From JAITWN01 sp964581365 (GTDB taxonomy: Bacteria; Pseudomonadota; Gammaproteobacteria; SZUA-140), in the NCBI GenBank assembly GCA_964581365.1, contig CAZOOF010000024.1:1-28474 (forward strand): 28,474 nt of DNA. The letters run 5' to 3'. How positions within the stretch are numbered: position 1 is the stretch's first letter; each line of letters opens with the position of its first letter. Under the pieces are notes generated by a model. The model was not told the DNA's origin, did not search any database, and saw only the letters and a program-made list of their open reading frames with translations. This document shows positions 8,569-16,892 of the stretch, in pieces. The translations under genes were made by a program, and so were the position numbers.

Positions 8569-9836
8569 TGGATAGGCTCCTCATCGAGGGCGGCAGGCCG
8601 CTCGCAGGCACTGTCAGCATTTCTGGCGCCAAGAATGCCGCCCTGCCGATCATGGCAGCGACGCTGCTGGCGGATGGGCCGCTGACGATCTCGAACATTC
8701 CTCATCTGCAGGATGTCACTACCACCATGGAGTTGCTCGGACGGCTCGGGGCGGGGCTGATGATGCACGAGCACATGAGCGTGGAGCTCGACAGCTCCAG
8801 CATCCATGAATTCTGTGCTCCGTATGATCTGGTCAAGACCATGCGTGCTTCCATCCTGGTGCTGGGGCCGCTGCTCGCCCGCTTCGGGCGGGCGGACGTA
8901 TCGCTCCCGGGAGGGTGCGCGATCGGTACGCGCCCGGTCGACCTGCACATCAACGCTCTCGCGGCGATGGGAGCCGACATCGAGGTAAGCGGGGGCTACA
9001 TTCGCGCCCGCGCCAACAGACTGCACGGCGCGAGCATCGTGATGGACATGGTTACGGTGACCGGCACCGAAAACATCATGATGGCGGCCACGCTCGCTCG
9101 AGGCACCACCGTGATCGAGAACGCGGCCCGTGAGCCCGAGGTCACCGATCTGGCGAACTGTCTGAACGCGATGGGCGCCCGCATCAGCGGCGCTGGCACC
9201 GACAAGATCGTGATCGAGGGTGTGGACAGCCTGCACGGCACCAGCTATTCGATTCTGCCCGACCGGATCGAGACCGGAACCTTCCTGGTGGCTGCCGCCA
9301 TCACCGGAGGGCGCGTGCGCCTGAAAAAGACCCGGCCCGATCTGCTCGACGCCGTGCTCGCCAAGCTGCGCGAGGCGGGTGCGAAGATCGAAACCGGCGA
9401 GGACTGGATCGAGCTCGACATGGCCGGGCGGCGTCCGCGCGCGGTCGATGTGCGCACGGCGCCATATCCTGCCTTTCCCACCGACATGCAGGCACAGTTC
9501 ACTGCGCTCAATTCCGTGGCCGAGGGGGCCGGCACCATCACCGAGACGGTGTTCGAGAACCGGTTCATGCATGTGCCCGAGCTGCAGCGCATGGGCGCCG
9601 ATCTGAGGCTGGAGGGGAATACCGTGTTCAGCCGCGGCGTGGAGCGGCTCACCGGCGCCCCGGTGATGGCTACCGATCTGCGTGCCTCCGCCAGCCTGGT
9701 GCTCGCGGGACTGGTTGCCGAAGGGACGACGGTGGTCGATCGCATCTATCACATCGATCGCGGCTACGAGTGCATCGAAGAGAAGCTGTCGCAGCTCGGC
9801 GCCGACATCCGCCGCATTCCGGGGCGTCAGCGTTGA
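8568..9836 (+). CDS. murA: UDP-N-acetylglucosamine 1-carboxyvinyltransferase MurA
   Basis: Catalyses the first committed step of peptidoglycan synthesis, transferring enolpyruvate from PEP to UDP-GlcNAc in the cytoplasm. The 422 residues match the family length. The N terminus contains ISGAKNAALP with catalytic K22 and N23. The mobile loop holds the PEP-binding, fosfomycin-target Cys at C117 in LPGGCAIGTRP, so the enzyme should be of the fosfomycin-sensitive Cys type. The later FPTDMQAQFTAL segment and ending REERIYHID-like region (RIYHIDRGYE) are also typical. The start is fixed by alignment with the MDxxxIxGGxxLxGxVxISGAKN pattern. Its TGA stop overlaps the TTG start of hisG. Confidence 0.97.
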   Translation: MDRLLIEGGRPLAGTVSISGAKNAALPIMAATLLADGPLTISNIPHLQDVTTTMELLGRLGAGLMMHEHMSVELDSSSIHEFCAPYDLVKTMRASILVLGPLLARFGRADVSLPGGCAIGTRPVDLHINALAAMGADIEVSGGYIRARANRLHGASIVMDMVTVTGTENIMMAATLARGTTVIENAAREPEVTDLANCLNAMGARISGAGTDKIVIEGVDSLHGTSYSILPDRIETGTFLVAAAITGGRVRLKKTRPDLLDAVLAKLREAGAKIETGEDWIELDMAGRRPRAVDVRTAPYPAFPTDMQAQFTALNSVAEGAGTITETVFENRFMHVPELQRMGADLRLEGNTVFSRGVERLTGAPVMATDLRASASLVLAGLVAEGTTVVDRIYHIDRGYECIEEKLSQLGADIRRIPGRQR

Positions 9837-10477
9837 GTCCGGACAGCAGCCTCAGCATCGCGGTTTCCAAGGGGCGCATCCTCAAGGAAGCGCTGCCGCT
9901 GCTGGCCCATGCCGGCATCGAACCGCTGGAGAACCCGGACACCAGCCGCAAGCTGATTTTCGAAACCTCGCGGGCCGATGTGCGCCTGGTGGTCATACGC
10001 GCCACCGATGTCCCCACCTTCGTCGAGTATGGCGCCGCCGACATCGGCATCGCCGGCAAGGATGTGTTGATGGAGTATGGCGGCGACGGACTCTACGAGC
10101 CGCTGGATCTGCATATCGCGCGCTGCCGCCTGGCGGTGGCGGCGCCGGTGGATGCGGTCGAGACGCCGGGCCAGCGCATGCGCGTGGCGACCAAGTATGT
10201 GGAAACCGCCCGGCGCTGGTTCGCCGCGCGCGGCGAGCAGGTCGAGATCGTCAAACTCTATGGATCGATGGAGCTGGCGCCGCTGGTTGGGCTGGCGGAT
10301 CGCATCGTCGATCTGGTCGATACCGGGAACACGCTGCGCGCCAACGGCCTGCAGGAAATCGAGACCATCACCGAAATCAGCTCACGCCTCATCATCAACA
10401 AGGCATCGATGAAAATGAAGCATGAAAAGGTCAAGGAACTCGTCCGTCTGATCGGGCAGGCGGTGACGCCATGCTGA
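9833..10477 (+). CDS. hisG: ATP phosphoribosyltransferase, short form HisG
   Basis: First step of histidine synthesis: ATP plus PRPP gives phosphoribosyl-ATP. The 214 residues match the short catalytic form (HisG-S), which lacks the C-terminal ACT-like regulatory domain and works as a complex with HisZ. The phosphoribosyl-binding loop DLVDTGNTLRANGL is at residues 160-173, and the early SKGRILKEALPLL segment is typical. The start is a TTG at 9833 that overlaps the murA stop (TTGA). A longer upstream frame starting inside murA is unlikely because it adds 21 residues of non-family sequence. No hisZ is seen in this window. The stop overlaps hisD by seven bases. Confidence 0.94.
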   Translation: MSPDSSLSIAVSKGRILKEALPLLAHAGIEPLENPDTSRKLIFETSRADVRLVVIRATDVPTFVEYGAADIGIAGKDVLMEYGGDGLYEPLDLHIARCRLAVAAPVDAVETPGQRMRVATKYVETARRWFAARGEQVEIVKLYGSMELAPLVGLADRIVDLVDTGNTLRANGLQEIETITEISSRLIINKASMKMKHEKVKELVRLIGQAVTPC

Positions 10478-11790
10478 ACATCAGACGTCTGGACAGCTCC
10501 GCACCGGGATTCGGTGCCGAGCTGGATCGCCTGCTTGCCTGGGAGGCGGAGGTCGATGCCGATGTGCAGCGCCGGGTTCGCGCGATCCTGGACGACGTGC
10601 GCAGCCGTGGTGATGCCGCAGTGCTCGAGTACACTCGCCGTTTCGATCGCGTCGAGGCCGATAACCTGGCTGCGCTCGAAATCCCGGCTGCACGCCTCCA
10701 GGAAGGCCTCGATCGCATTCCGGCGGCGCAGCGCGAGGCGCTGACTTTCGCTGCCGATCGCGTGCGCGCCTATCACGAGCATCAGAAGACCGACTCCTGG
10801 TCGTATCACGAGGCTGATGGCACCCTGCTCGGCCAGCAGGTGACGCCGCTGGATCGCGTCGGACTGTACGTGCCCGGCGGCAAGGCGGCCTACCCGTCCA
10901 CGGTGATCATGAATGCCATCCCGGCAAAGGTCGCGGGTGTTCCCGAACTGATCATGGTGGTGCCGACGCCCGACGGGGTCATGAACGATCTGGTCCTGGG
11001 CGCGGCCGTCATTGCCGGAGTCGATCGCGTGTTCGCCATCGGCGGCGCGCAGGCGGTGGCAGCGCTCGCCTATGGCACCGAAACTGTACCTCGCGTGGAC
11101 AAGATCGTCGGTCCGGGCAATATCTATGTCGCTACCGCCAAGGGCATGGTGTTCGGTGCCGTGGGTATCGACATGATCGCCGGTCCTTCGGAGATCCTCG
11201 TGGTCTGCGACGGCGGAACGCCGCCGGACTGGGTGGCCATGGACCTGTTCTCGCAAGCCGAGCATGACGAGGATGCTCAGTCGATCCTGGTCAGTCCAGA
11301 TGCCGATTATCTCGATCGTGTCGCGGCAAGCGTCGAGCGGCTGCTGCCGCAGATGGAGCGGCGCGAGATCATCGAGCGATCGATGTCGCAACGGGCCGCA
11401 TTCATTCGTGTGCGTGATCTCGACGATGCTGCCGAGGTGATCAACCACATCGCCCCCGAGCATCTGGAGCTGTCGGTGGCCGATCCGCTCGCTCTGGCGC
11501 GCAAGGTGCGCCACGCGGGCGCCATATTTCTCGGTCGTCACACCGCCGAGGCGATCGGCGACTACGTGGCGGGGCCGAATCATGTGCTGCCGACGGCGCG
11601 GACGGCCCGCTTCTCGTCGCCGCTCGGTGTGTATGATTTCCAGAAGCGTTCGAGCCTCATCATGTGCACGCCGGAAAGTGCGGTCGCGCTCGGCGGGACC
11701 GCTGCGGCGCTCGCCCGCAGCGAAGGACTGACAGCCCATGCGCGCTCAGCGGAGTACCGTATCGCCGGCGACACCGAAAGCGAGGCATAA
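10471..11790 (+). CDS. hisD: Histidinol dehydrogenase HisD
   Basis: Zinc enzyme for the last two steps of histidine synthesis: two NAD-dependent oxidations of histidinol to histidine. The 439 residues match the family. Zn ligands are visible at Q262 and H265 (SQAEHDE), D364 (GDYVAGPNH) and H423 (LTAHARSAEYR). The catalytic pair E330-H331 sits in APEHLEL. The VGLYVPGGKAAYPS and DMIAGPSEILV stretches are family signatures. The ATG overlaps the hisG stop (ATGCTGA), so the two are translationally coupled. hisC follows after eight bases. Confidence 0.97.
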   Translation: MLNIRRLDSSAPGFGAELDRLLAWEAEVDADVQRRVRAILDDVRSRGDAAVLEYTRRFDRVEADNLAALEIPAARLQEGLDRIPAAQREALTFAADRVRAYHEHQKTDSWSYHEADGTLLGQQVTPLDRVGLYVPGGKAAYPSTVIMNAIPAKVAGVPELIMVVPTPDGVMNDLVLGAAVIAGVDRVFAIGGAQAVAALAYGTETVPRVDKIVGPGNIYVATAKGMVFGAVGIDMIAGPSEILVVCDGGTPPDWVAMDLFSQAEHDEDAQSILVSPDADYLDRVAASVERLLPQMERREIIERSMSQRAAFIRVRDLDDAAEVINHIAPEHLELSVADPLALARKVRHAGAIFLGRHTAEAIGDYVAGPNHVLPTARTARFSSPLGVYDFQKRSSLIMCTPESAVALGGTAAALARSEGLTAHARSAEYRIAGDTESEA

Positions 11791-11798
11791 GCACGTCC

Positions 11799-12896
11799 AT
11801 GCATTCCGGAAAGGATGCGGATGATCGCATCGGGCGCTGGGTGCGTCCGGAGATCCGCGCGCTGAAGGCATATCATGTGCCCCCCGCCGAAGGACTGATC
11901 AAACTGGACGCCATGGAGAATCCCTACGTCTGGCCGGAGTCGATGGTCGACGACTGGCTGGAGACGCTGCGCGGAGTCAGTCTCAACCGCTATCCCGATC
12001 CGGCGCCACAGGCGCTGATGGCTGCGCTTCGCGACTGGGCCGGCGTGCCTGCCGAAGCCAGGGTGATTCTCGGCAACGGCTCCGACGAGCTGATCCAGAT
12101 GATCGCGCTCGTCGTCGGCGGTTCGGGTCGCAAGGTCATGGCGGTCGAGCCGGCCTTCAGCATGTATCGCATGATTTCCCTGTTCGCCGGGCTGGAGTTC
12201 GTCGGCGTCCCGCTGCGCTCTGGCGATTTTGCTTTGGATGTCGACGCCATGCTGGCGGCGATCAGGAGCGAGCAGCCGGCAGTGATCCTGATCGACTATC
12301 CCAACAATCCGACCGGCCGCCTGTTCGAGGCCGCCGATCTGCGCCGCATCATCGAGGCCGCGCCGGGGTTGGTGGTCGTCGATGAGGCCTACTACACCTT
12401 CTCGGAGCAGACGGTGATGTCCTGGCTGGGCGAATTTCCCCAGCTGCTGATCCTGCGCACCTTGTCGAAGATGGGCCTGGCGGGGCTGCGGCTGGGCATG
12501 CTTGCCGGACACGCGAGTGTGATCGCTGAAATCGACAAGATCCGTCTGCCCTACAACATCAATGCGCTTACCCAGGCGAGCGCGCTGTTTGCTTTGCGGC
12601 ATCGCGAAGTGCTGGACGAGCAGGCCGCCTGCATCCGGAACGACCGGATGCGCCTGCTGGCGGAGCTGAGCGCCCTGCCGGGGGTGGAGGCGCTGCCCAG
12701 TCACGCCAATTTCATCCTGTTCCGGACGCTCGAGGACGAAGGGGATCGCATTTTCCGCGCCTTGCTGGAGCGTCGCGTACTGATCCGGAACCTTGCCGGG
12801 GCGGGGCTGCGCGACTGTCTGCGGGTGACCGTGGGTACGCCGGAAGAGAACGGGGCGTTCATCGCGGCGCTGGGCGCGATCCTGCGGGGGCAGTGA
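11799..12896 (+). CDS. hisC: Histidinol-phosphate aminotransferase HisC
   Basis: PLP-dependent aminotransferase converting imidazole-acetol phosphate and glutamate to histidinol phosphate. The 365 residues fit the class II HisC family. The PLP-binding lysine is K224 in RTLSKMGLAGLRLG. Other cofactor and substrate motifs are LGNGSDELI, DYPNNPTGRLF and VVDEAYYTF. The N-terminal LDAMENPY motif is a close variant of the usual LNxNENP. The ATG at 11799 is chosen because the reading frame further upstream overlaps hisD and has no family similarity. A 69-base gap follows before hisB. Confidence 0.95.
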   Translation: MHSGKDADDRIGRWVRPEIRALKAYHVPPAEGLIKLDAMENPYVWPESMVDDWLETLRGVSLNRYPDPAPQALMAALRDWAGVPAEARVILGNGSDELIQMIALVVGGSGRKVMAVEPAFSMYRMISLFAGLEFVGVPLRSGDFALDVDAMLAAIRSEQPAVILIDYPNNPTGRLFEAADLRRIIEAAPGLVVVDEAYYTFSEQTVMSWLGEFPQLLILRTLSKMGLAGLRLGMLAGHASVIAEIDKIRLPYNINALTQASALFALRHREVLDEQAACIRNDRMRLLAELSALPGVEALPSHANFILFRTLEDEGDRIFRALLERRVLIRNLAGAGLRDCLRVTVGTPEENGAFIAALGAILRGQ

Positions 12897-12965
12897 GCAC
12901 TGCCGCCCGATGGCGCACGGGTGCCGCTTTGTGACATCATAGGGACCTATTTTCCGGAGGAACCA

Positions 12966-13559
12966 ATGCAAGAGCGCAGGGCTGCGGTCGACCGCAAGAC
13001 GAGGGAGACCGAGATCCGCGTCGAGATCAATCTCGACGGTACTGGCCGGTCGCACCTGGCGACGCCGGTGCCTTTCCTGAATCACATGCTGGAGCAGATC
13101 TCGCGGCACGGATCGATCGATCTCGACGTCCGGGCCGATGGCGACGTGCACATCGACGATCATCACACCGTCGAGGACGTCGGCATCGTGCTCGGTCAGG
13201 CGGTGGCGCGGGCGCTGGGCTCGAAGGAAGGCATTCGCCGCTACGGCCACGCCTACGTGCCGCTCGACGAGGCGCTGGCCCGGGTGGTGATCGATCTTTC
13301 GGGCCGCCCCGGTCTCGAGTATCACGTGGAATTCCCGCGTGAGCGCGTGGGTGGAATGGATGTCGATCTGTTCCTGGAATTCTTCCGCGCGTTCTGCAAT
13401 CACGCGGCAGCGACCGTGCACGTCGACGTCCTGCGCGGCATCAACGTGCATCACATTGCCGAGACGATGTTCAAGGCGTTTGGACGGGCGCTGCGCATGG
13501 CGGTGGAGGCGGATCCCCGGGCGCAGGGGATCATGCCGTCCACCAAGGGTGCGCTCTGA
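12966..13559 (+). CDS. hisB: Imidazoleglycerol-phosphate dehydratase HisB (monofunctional)
   Basis: Manganese-dependent dehydratase of histidine synthesis, 197 residues. Metal-binding histidine motifs are visible: LNHMLEQISRHG, DDHHTVEDVGI and the second-half counterparts FCNHAAATVHVD and INVHHIAETMFKAFGRAL. It starts directly at the dehydratase domain, so it lacks the N-terminal histidinol-phosphate phosphatase domain present in enterobacterial HisB. The phosphatase step therefore needs another gene. The start ATG at 12966 is supported by a strong GGAGG at 12957-12961; an upstream in-frame ATG at 12921 lies in non-family sequence. Confidence 0.96.
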   Translation: MQERRAAVDRKTRETEIRVEINLDGTGRSHLATPVPFLNHMLEQISRHGSIDLDVRADGDVHIDDHHTVEDVGIVLGQAVARALGSKEGIRRYGHAYVPLDEALARVVIDLSGRPGLEYHVEFPRERVGGMDVDLFLEFFRAFCNHAAATVHVDVLRGINVHHIAETMFKAFGRALRMAVEADPRAQGIMPSTKGAL

Positions 13560-13572
13560 CCCTGATTTTGTC

Positions 13573-14199
13573 ATGACTACCGTGGCAGTCATCGACTACG
13601 GAATGGGTAATATCCGTTCCGTACGCAAAGCGCTCGAGCACGTCGCCGAGGGGGCGCGCATCGTTGTCGCCCGTGACGGCGAGGCGGTGCTGGCTGCCGA
13701 TCGCGTCGTCCTGCCTGGTGTTGGCGCCTTGCGCGACAGCATGGGGGAGTTGCGCCGTCTCGGACTGGTGGAAGCCCTGCTCGAAGCCATCCGCACCCGT
13801 CCCTTGCTCGGCATCTGTCTCGGCATGCAGGCGCTCCTGGATCACAGCGAGGAGAACGGCGGTACCCCAGGGCTCGGGGTGATCGCCGGCAGCGTGCCGC
13901 GCTTCGCCGCCGGGGCCGGCCTCAAGGTCCCGCACATGGGCTGGAACCAGGTCCATCAGACGCGGCCGCATCCGCTCTGGAGTGATATCCCCCAGGACAG
14001 TCATTTCTACTTCGTGCACAGCTATTATGTCAGCCCCGCGGCGGTGGCCGATGTGGCCGCGACCACGACATACGGCATCGAGTTCGCTTCGGCGCTGGCG
14101 CGAGACAATGTTTTTGCGGTGCAATTCCATCCGGAGAAGAGTCAGCGCGCAGGGCTGACTCTGCTCGCGAACTTCCTGCGCTGGAACGGCGAGGCCTGA
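13573..14199 (+). CDS. hisH: Imidazole glycerol phosphate synthase glutaminase subunit HisH
   Basis: Class I glutamine amidotransferase that supplies ammonia to HisF. The 208 residues show the full triad region: nucleophile C82 in GICLGMQ, and the His-Glu pair in VQFHPEKSQ near the C terminus. The LPGVGA oxyanion segment precedes the nucleophile. The start ATG at 13573 gives the standard VAVIDYGMGNIRSV beginning. The upstream part of the frame overlaps hisB and is not part of the protein. It sits 13 bases after hisB and 47 bases before hisA. Confidence 0.96.
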   Translation: MTTVAVIDYGMGNIRSVRKALEHVAEGARIVVARDGEAVLAADRVVLPGVGALRDSMGELRRLGLVEALLEAIRTRPLLGICLGMQALLDHSEENGGTPGLGVIAGSVPRFAAGAGLKVPHMGWNQVHQTRPHPLWSDIPQDSHFYFVHSYYVSPAAVADVAATTTYGIEFASALARDNVFAVQFHPEKSQRAGLTLLANFLRWNGEA

Positions 14200-14246
14200 G
14201 GGGCGGCCGGACCGGTGCATTGACATAGAGTAACGAGGTCAAGGTC

Positions 14247-14981
14247 ATGCTGCTGATACCAGCGATCGATATCAAGGACGGAAAGTGCGTGCGTCTGCGC
14301 CAGGGCAGGATGGACGACTCCACCGTGTTTTCCGATGAGCCGCTGGCAATGGCGGAGAAGTGGGTCGAGGCCGGAGCCGAGCGCCTCCACATCGTGGATC
14401 TGAACGGCGCCACCGTCGGTCGTCCGGTCAACGTGCGTGTCATCCGCGAAATCGCAGCAGCCTTTCCCAACGTTCCCTTGCAGGTCGGCGGCGGCATTCG
14501 CGATGAGGAAGCCATCGAGGCCTATCTCGACATCGGCGTCAGCTTCGTCATCATCGGCACCACCGCGGTGAATCAGCCGCATTTCGTCGCCGACGCCGCG
14601 GTCTCGTTTCCCGGCCACATCATCGTTGCCCTCGATGCCCGGGACGGTAAGGTCGCCATCGACGGCTGGTCGAAGCTGTCGAATCACGACGTGATCGATA
14701 TTGCCCAGCATTTCGAGCGTGACGGAGTGTCCGCGATCATTTACACCGACATCAGCCGCGACGGCATGCTGACCGGGGTGAACGTCGATGCCACCGTGGC
14801 GCTCGCCCGCTCGGTGCGCATACCGGTCATCGCTTCCGGCGGTATCGCGGGCATGGATGACATCCGCGCGCTCTGCGATGTGGAGAACGAGGGCATCATG
14901 GGCGCGATCCTGGGGCGGGCGCTTTACGAGGGGCAGCTCGATTTCGCCGAGGCGCAGCGCTACGTTGCCGGCCAGGGCTGA
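14247..14981 (+). CDS. hisA: ProFAR isomerase HisA
   Basis: (Beta-alpha)8-barrel isomerase that converts ProFAR to PRFAR. The 244 residues match the family. The two catalytic aspartates are D8 (IPAIDIKDGKCVRL) and D130 (VALDARDGKVAIDGW). Phosphate-binding loops appear as QVGGGIRDEE in the first half and IASGGIAGMDD in the second, reflecting the two half-barrels. A purine-rich AGGTCAAGG at 14236-14244 before the ATG can serve as ribosome binding site, though it is close. hisF follows after 13 bases. Confidence 0.97.
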   Translation: MLLIPAIDIKDGKCVRLRQGRMDDSTVFSDEPLAMAEKWVEAGAERLHIVDLNGATVGRPVNVRVIREIAAAFPNVPLQVGGGIRDEEAIEAYLDIGVSFVIIGTTAVNQPHFVADAAVSFPGHIIVALDARDGKVAIDGWSKLSNHDVIDIAQHFERDGVSAIIYTDISRDGMLTGVNVDATVALARSVRIPVIASGGIAGMDDIRALCDVENEGIMGAILGRALYEGQLDFAEAQRYVAGQG

Positions 14982-14994
14982 GCGGAGAGCGCCG

Positions 14995-15765
14995 GTGCGG
15001 GGTCTCGCCAGACGTGTCATCCCCTGCCTCGACGTGGACAAGGGGCGCGTGGTCAAGGGGGTGCGTTTCGAGCAGATTCGCGACGCCGGCGATCCGGTCG
15101 AAATCGCTCGCTGCTATGACCGCCAGGGCGCCGACGAGCTGGTCTTTCTCGACATCACCGCCAGCTCCGAAGAGCGCGAGACCATGGTGCACGTGGTCGA
15201 GGCAGTGGCCTCGGATGTGTTCATTCCGCTCACGGTCGGCGGCGGCATCCGCACTGAGGACGACATCCGGCGCATGCTGAACGCCGGCGCCGACAAGGTG
15301 GCGATCAATACCGCGGCCATCGCCGATCCGGATTTCGTGCGCCGCGCCGCCGAGCGCTTCGGCTCGCAATGCATCGTCGTCGCCGTCGATGCCCGCCGCA
15401 CCGATGGCGGCTGGGAGATCTACACTCATGGCGGGCGCCGCTCCACCGGCATCGATGCTGTGGACTGGGCCCGTCGCATGGCGAAGCTCGGCGCGGGAGA
15501 GATTCTGCTGACGAGCATGGACCGGGACGGTACCCGCGACGGGTACGATCTGGAACTCACCGCAGCGGTAAGCGATGCGGTGGAAGTGCCGGTCATCGCA
15601 TCGGGCGGCGTCGGCAGTCTGGAGCATCTGGCGCAGGGGCTGACCGTTGGCAAGGCCGATGCCGTGCTCGCCGCCAGCATCTTCCATTACGGCGAATACA
15701 CCGTGGGCGATGCGCATCGCTATCTTGCTGAACGCGGCATTCCGGTGCGGGCGGGGCAAGAGTGA
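14995..15765 (+). CDS. hisF: Imidazole glycerol phosphate synthase cyclase subunit HisF
   Basis: Barrel cyclase that joins PRFAR with ammonia from HisH to give imidazole glycerol phosphate and AICAR. From the GTG at 14995 the protein is 256 residues, the usual length. The catalytic aspartates are D13 (VIPCLDVDKGRVVKGV) and D132 (VAVDARR). Phosphate loops TVGGGIRTEDD and IASGGVGSLEH are present. The GTG is preferred because it puts the LARRVIPCLDV block right at the N terminus as in relatives; further upstream the frame runs inside hisA. It ends in a GTGA overlap with hisI. Confidence 0.96.
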   Translation: MRGLARRVIPCLDVDKGRVVKGVRFEQIRDAGDPVEIARCYDRQGADELVFLDITASSEERETMVHVVEAVASDVFIPLTVGGGIRTEDDIRRMLNAGADKVAINTAAIADPDFVRRAAERFGSQCIVVAVDARRTDGGWEIYTHGGRRSTGIDAVDWARRMAKLGAGEILLTSMDRDGTRDGYDLELTAAVSDAVEVPVIASGGVGSLEHLAQGLTVGKADAVLAASIFHYGEYTVGDAHRYLAERGIPVRAGQE

Positions 15766-16154
15766 ACGGTTCCTGGCTCGACGAGGTACGCTGGAACGCC
15801 GACGGGCTGGTGGTGGCGATCGCGCAGGATGCGGCCAGCGCCCGGGTTCTGATGGTGGCGTGGATGAATCGCGAGGCGCTGGCGGAAACCGCGCGTAGCG
15901 GCCGGGCGGTTTATTGGTCACGCTCTCGCCAGCGTCTGTGGCGCAAGGGTGAGGAATCGGGGCACGTGCAGCAGGTGAGCGAAATCCGGCTCGATTGCGA
16001 CGGTGACGCGGTATTGCTGCAGATCGAGCAGATGGGCGGCATTGCCTGTCATACCGGCCGTGAAAGCTGCATGTTCCGCCGCCTGGATGGAGACGCCTGG
16101 GTGGCGATCGACCCTGTGCTCAAGGATCCTGGCGACATATATGGTGCCCCCTGA
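15762..16154 (+). CDS. hisI: Phosphoribosyl-AMP cyclohydrolase HisI
   Basis: Opens the purine ring of phosphoribosyl-AMP in histidine synthesis. The 130-residue protein is the cyclohydrolase alone, without a fused HisE domain. Zn ligands are visible as C79 in the LDCDGD segment (with D78, D80 and D82 for a second metal) and C96 and C103 in ACHTGRESCMF. The MVAWMNREAL and VYWSRSRQRLWRKGEESGH blocks are standard family sequence. The GTG start at 15762 overlaps the hisF stop by four bases. hisE follows after 44 bases. Confidence 0.96.
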   Translation: MNGSWLDEVRWNADGLVVAIAQDAASARVLMVAWMNREALAETARSGRAVYWSRSRQRLWRKGEESGHVQQVSEIRLDCDGDAVLLQIEQMGGIACHTGRESCMFRRLDGDAWVAIDPVLKDPGDIYGAP

Positions 16155-16198
16155 GGGCGAAAAGCGTTACCATTTCGTCATGATGCGCGCGCACAATC

Positions 16199-16513
16199 AT
16201 GGATAGCCTGCTGCAGGAACTCGCCCGGGTACTGGAGGAGCGGAAGGGAGCCGAGTCCGGCACTTCCTATGTCGCCAGCCTGTATGCCCGCGGGCCCGAG
16301 GCGATCCTCAAGAAAGTGGGTGAAGAAGCCACCGAGCTGGTCATGGCCGGGCTGGGGGATGACGATCAGGCCGTGGTGCATGAGACGGCGGACCTGTGGT
16401 TCCATACCCTGGTCCTGCTGGCGCAGCGCGGACTCGGCCCACAGCAGGTGCTCGATGAGCTCGCCCGCCGCTTCGGGCGTTCGGGCATCGAGGAAAAGGC
16501 GGCTCGAGGCTGA
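16199..16513 (+). CDS. hisE: Phosphoribosyl-ATP pyrophosphatase HisE
   Basis: All-alpha MazG-like NTP pyrophosphohydrolase that removes pyrophosphate from phosphoribosyl-ATP, the second step of histidine synthesis. The 104 residues match the stand-alone form. The metal-binding acidic pattern is visible in KKVGEEATELVMAG and further on in ADLWFHTLVLLAQRG. It is the last his gene of the run. tatA follows 58 bases later with its own strong ribosome binding site, so the tat genes may be cotranscribed with his or have a promoter in the gap. Confidence 0.94.
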   Translation: MDSLLQELARVLEERKGAESGTSYVASLYARGPEAILKKVGEEATELVMAGLGDDDQAVVHETADLWFHTLVLLAQRGLGPQQVLDELARRFGRSGIEEKAARG

Positions 16514-16571
16514 GCCAGAGACATCCGTTCTTTTCGGCGGATGTACACAGATCATTTGGAGGTAAGGGGTC

Positions 16572-16802
16572 ATGGGGATCAGCGTCTGGCAACTGCTCAT
16601 CGTCCTGCTCATCGTGCTGCTGCTGTTCGGAACCAAGCGGCTGCGCAACATCGGGAAGGACCTTGGCGGCGCCATGAAGGGTTTTCGCGAAGCCGTTCGC
16701 GATGACGACGGCGATGTGGCTGCCCGCGACCGCGTGGAGCGCAATAGCTCCGAGCGCGTGATCGAGGGCGAGGTCGAATCGAAGGAAAAAGAAAAGGTCT
16801 GA
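16572..16802 (+). CDS. tatA: Sec-independent translocase protein TatA
   Basis: Pore-forming subunit of the twin-arginine translocase, which exports folded proteins. The 76 residues have the standard layout: a short N terminus, a membrane helix (about residues 5-20), the FG hinge (FGTKRL), then an amphipathic helix (KDLGGAMKGFREAV) and a charged tail ending in Glu and Lys. A good ribosome binding site GGAGG lies at 16558-16562. In this organism it would serve export of Tat substrates such as the ActB1 iron-sulfur lipoprotein encoded 5.6 kb further on. Confidence 0.93.
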   Translation: MGISVWQLLIVLLIVLLLFGTKRLRNIGKDLGGAMKGFREAVRDDDGDVAARDRVERNSSERVIEGEVESKEKEKV

Positions 16803-16833
16803 TCATCCGCATTTCCTTTCCGCGCTTCCGGCG

Positions 16834-16850
16834 ACAGCCGGACAGGCTGT
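16834..16850 (+). terminator. Hairpin in the tatA-tatB gap
   Basis: ACAGCC and GGCTGT form a perfect 6-base stem with a 5-base loop in the 90-base gap between tatA and tatB. There is no following T-run, so it is not a classic terminator. It may partly attenuate transcription or protect the upstream RNA, giving more TatA than TatB. That stoichiometry is known for Tat; the mechanism here is inference. Confidence 0.3.
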
Positions 16851-16892
16851 GTCGTCAATCGCGCCGGCTCCCCGGCGCCGGGTGAAATCATC

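Noticed and set aside
11664..11798. Longer N terminus for HisC (and likewise for HisG, HisH, HisF, TatC, WrbA, the Nif3 protein and ActE)
   Set aside because: The extra residues come from frames running inside the preceding gene or gap and do not resemble the families; the internal starts give standard N termini.
16183..16206. Seven-codon frame with two His codons just before hisE as a possible histidine leader peptide
   Set aside because: Attenuator leaders need a run of His codons and a terminator/antiterminator structure upstream of the operon. This sits inside the operon and has neither.
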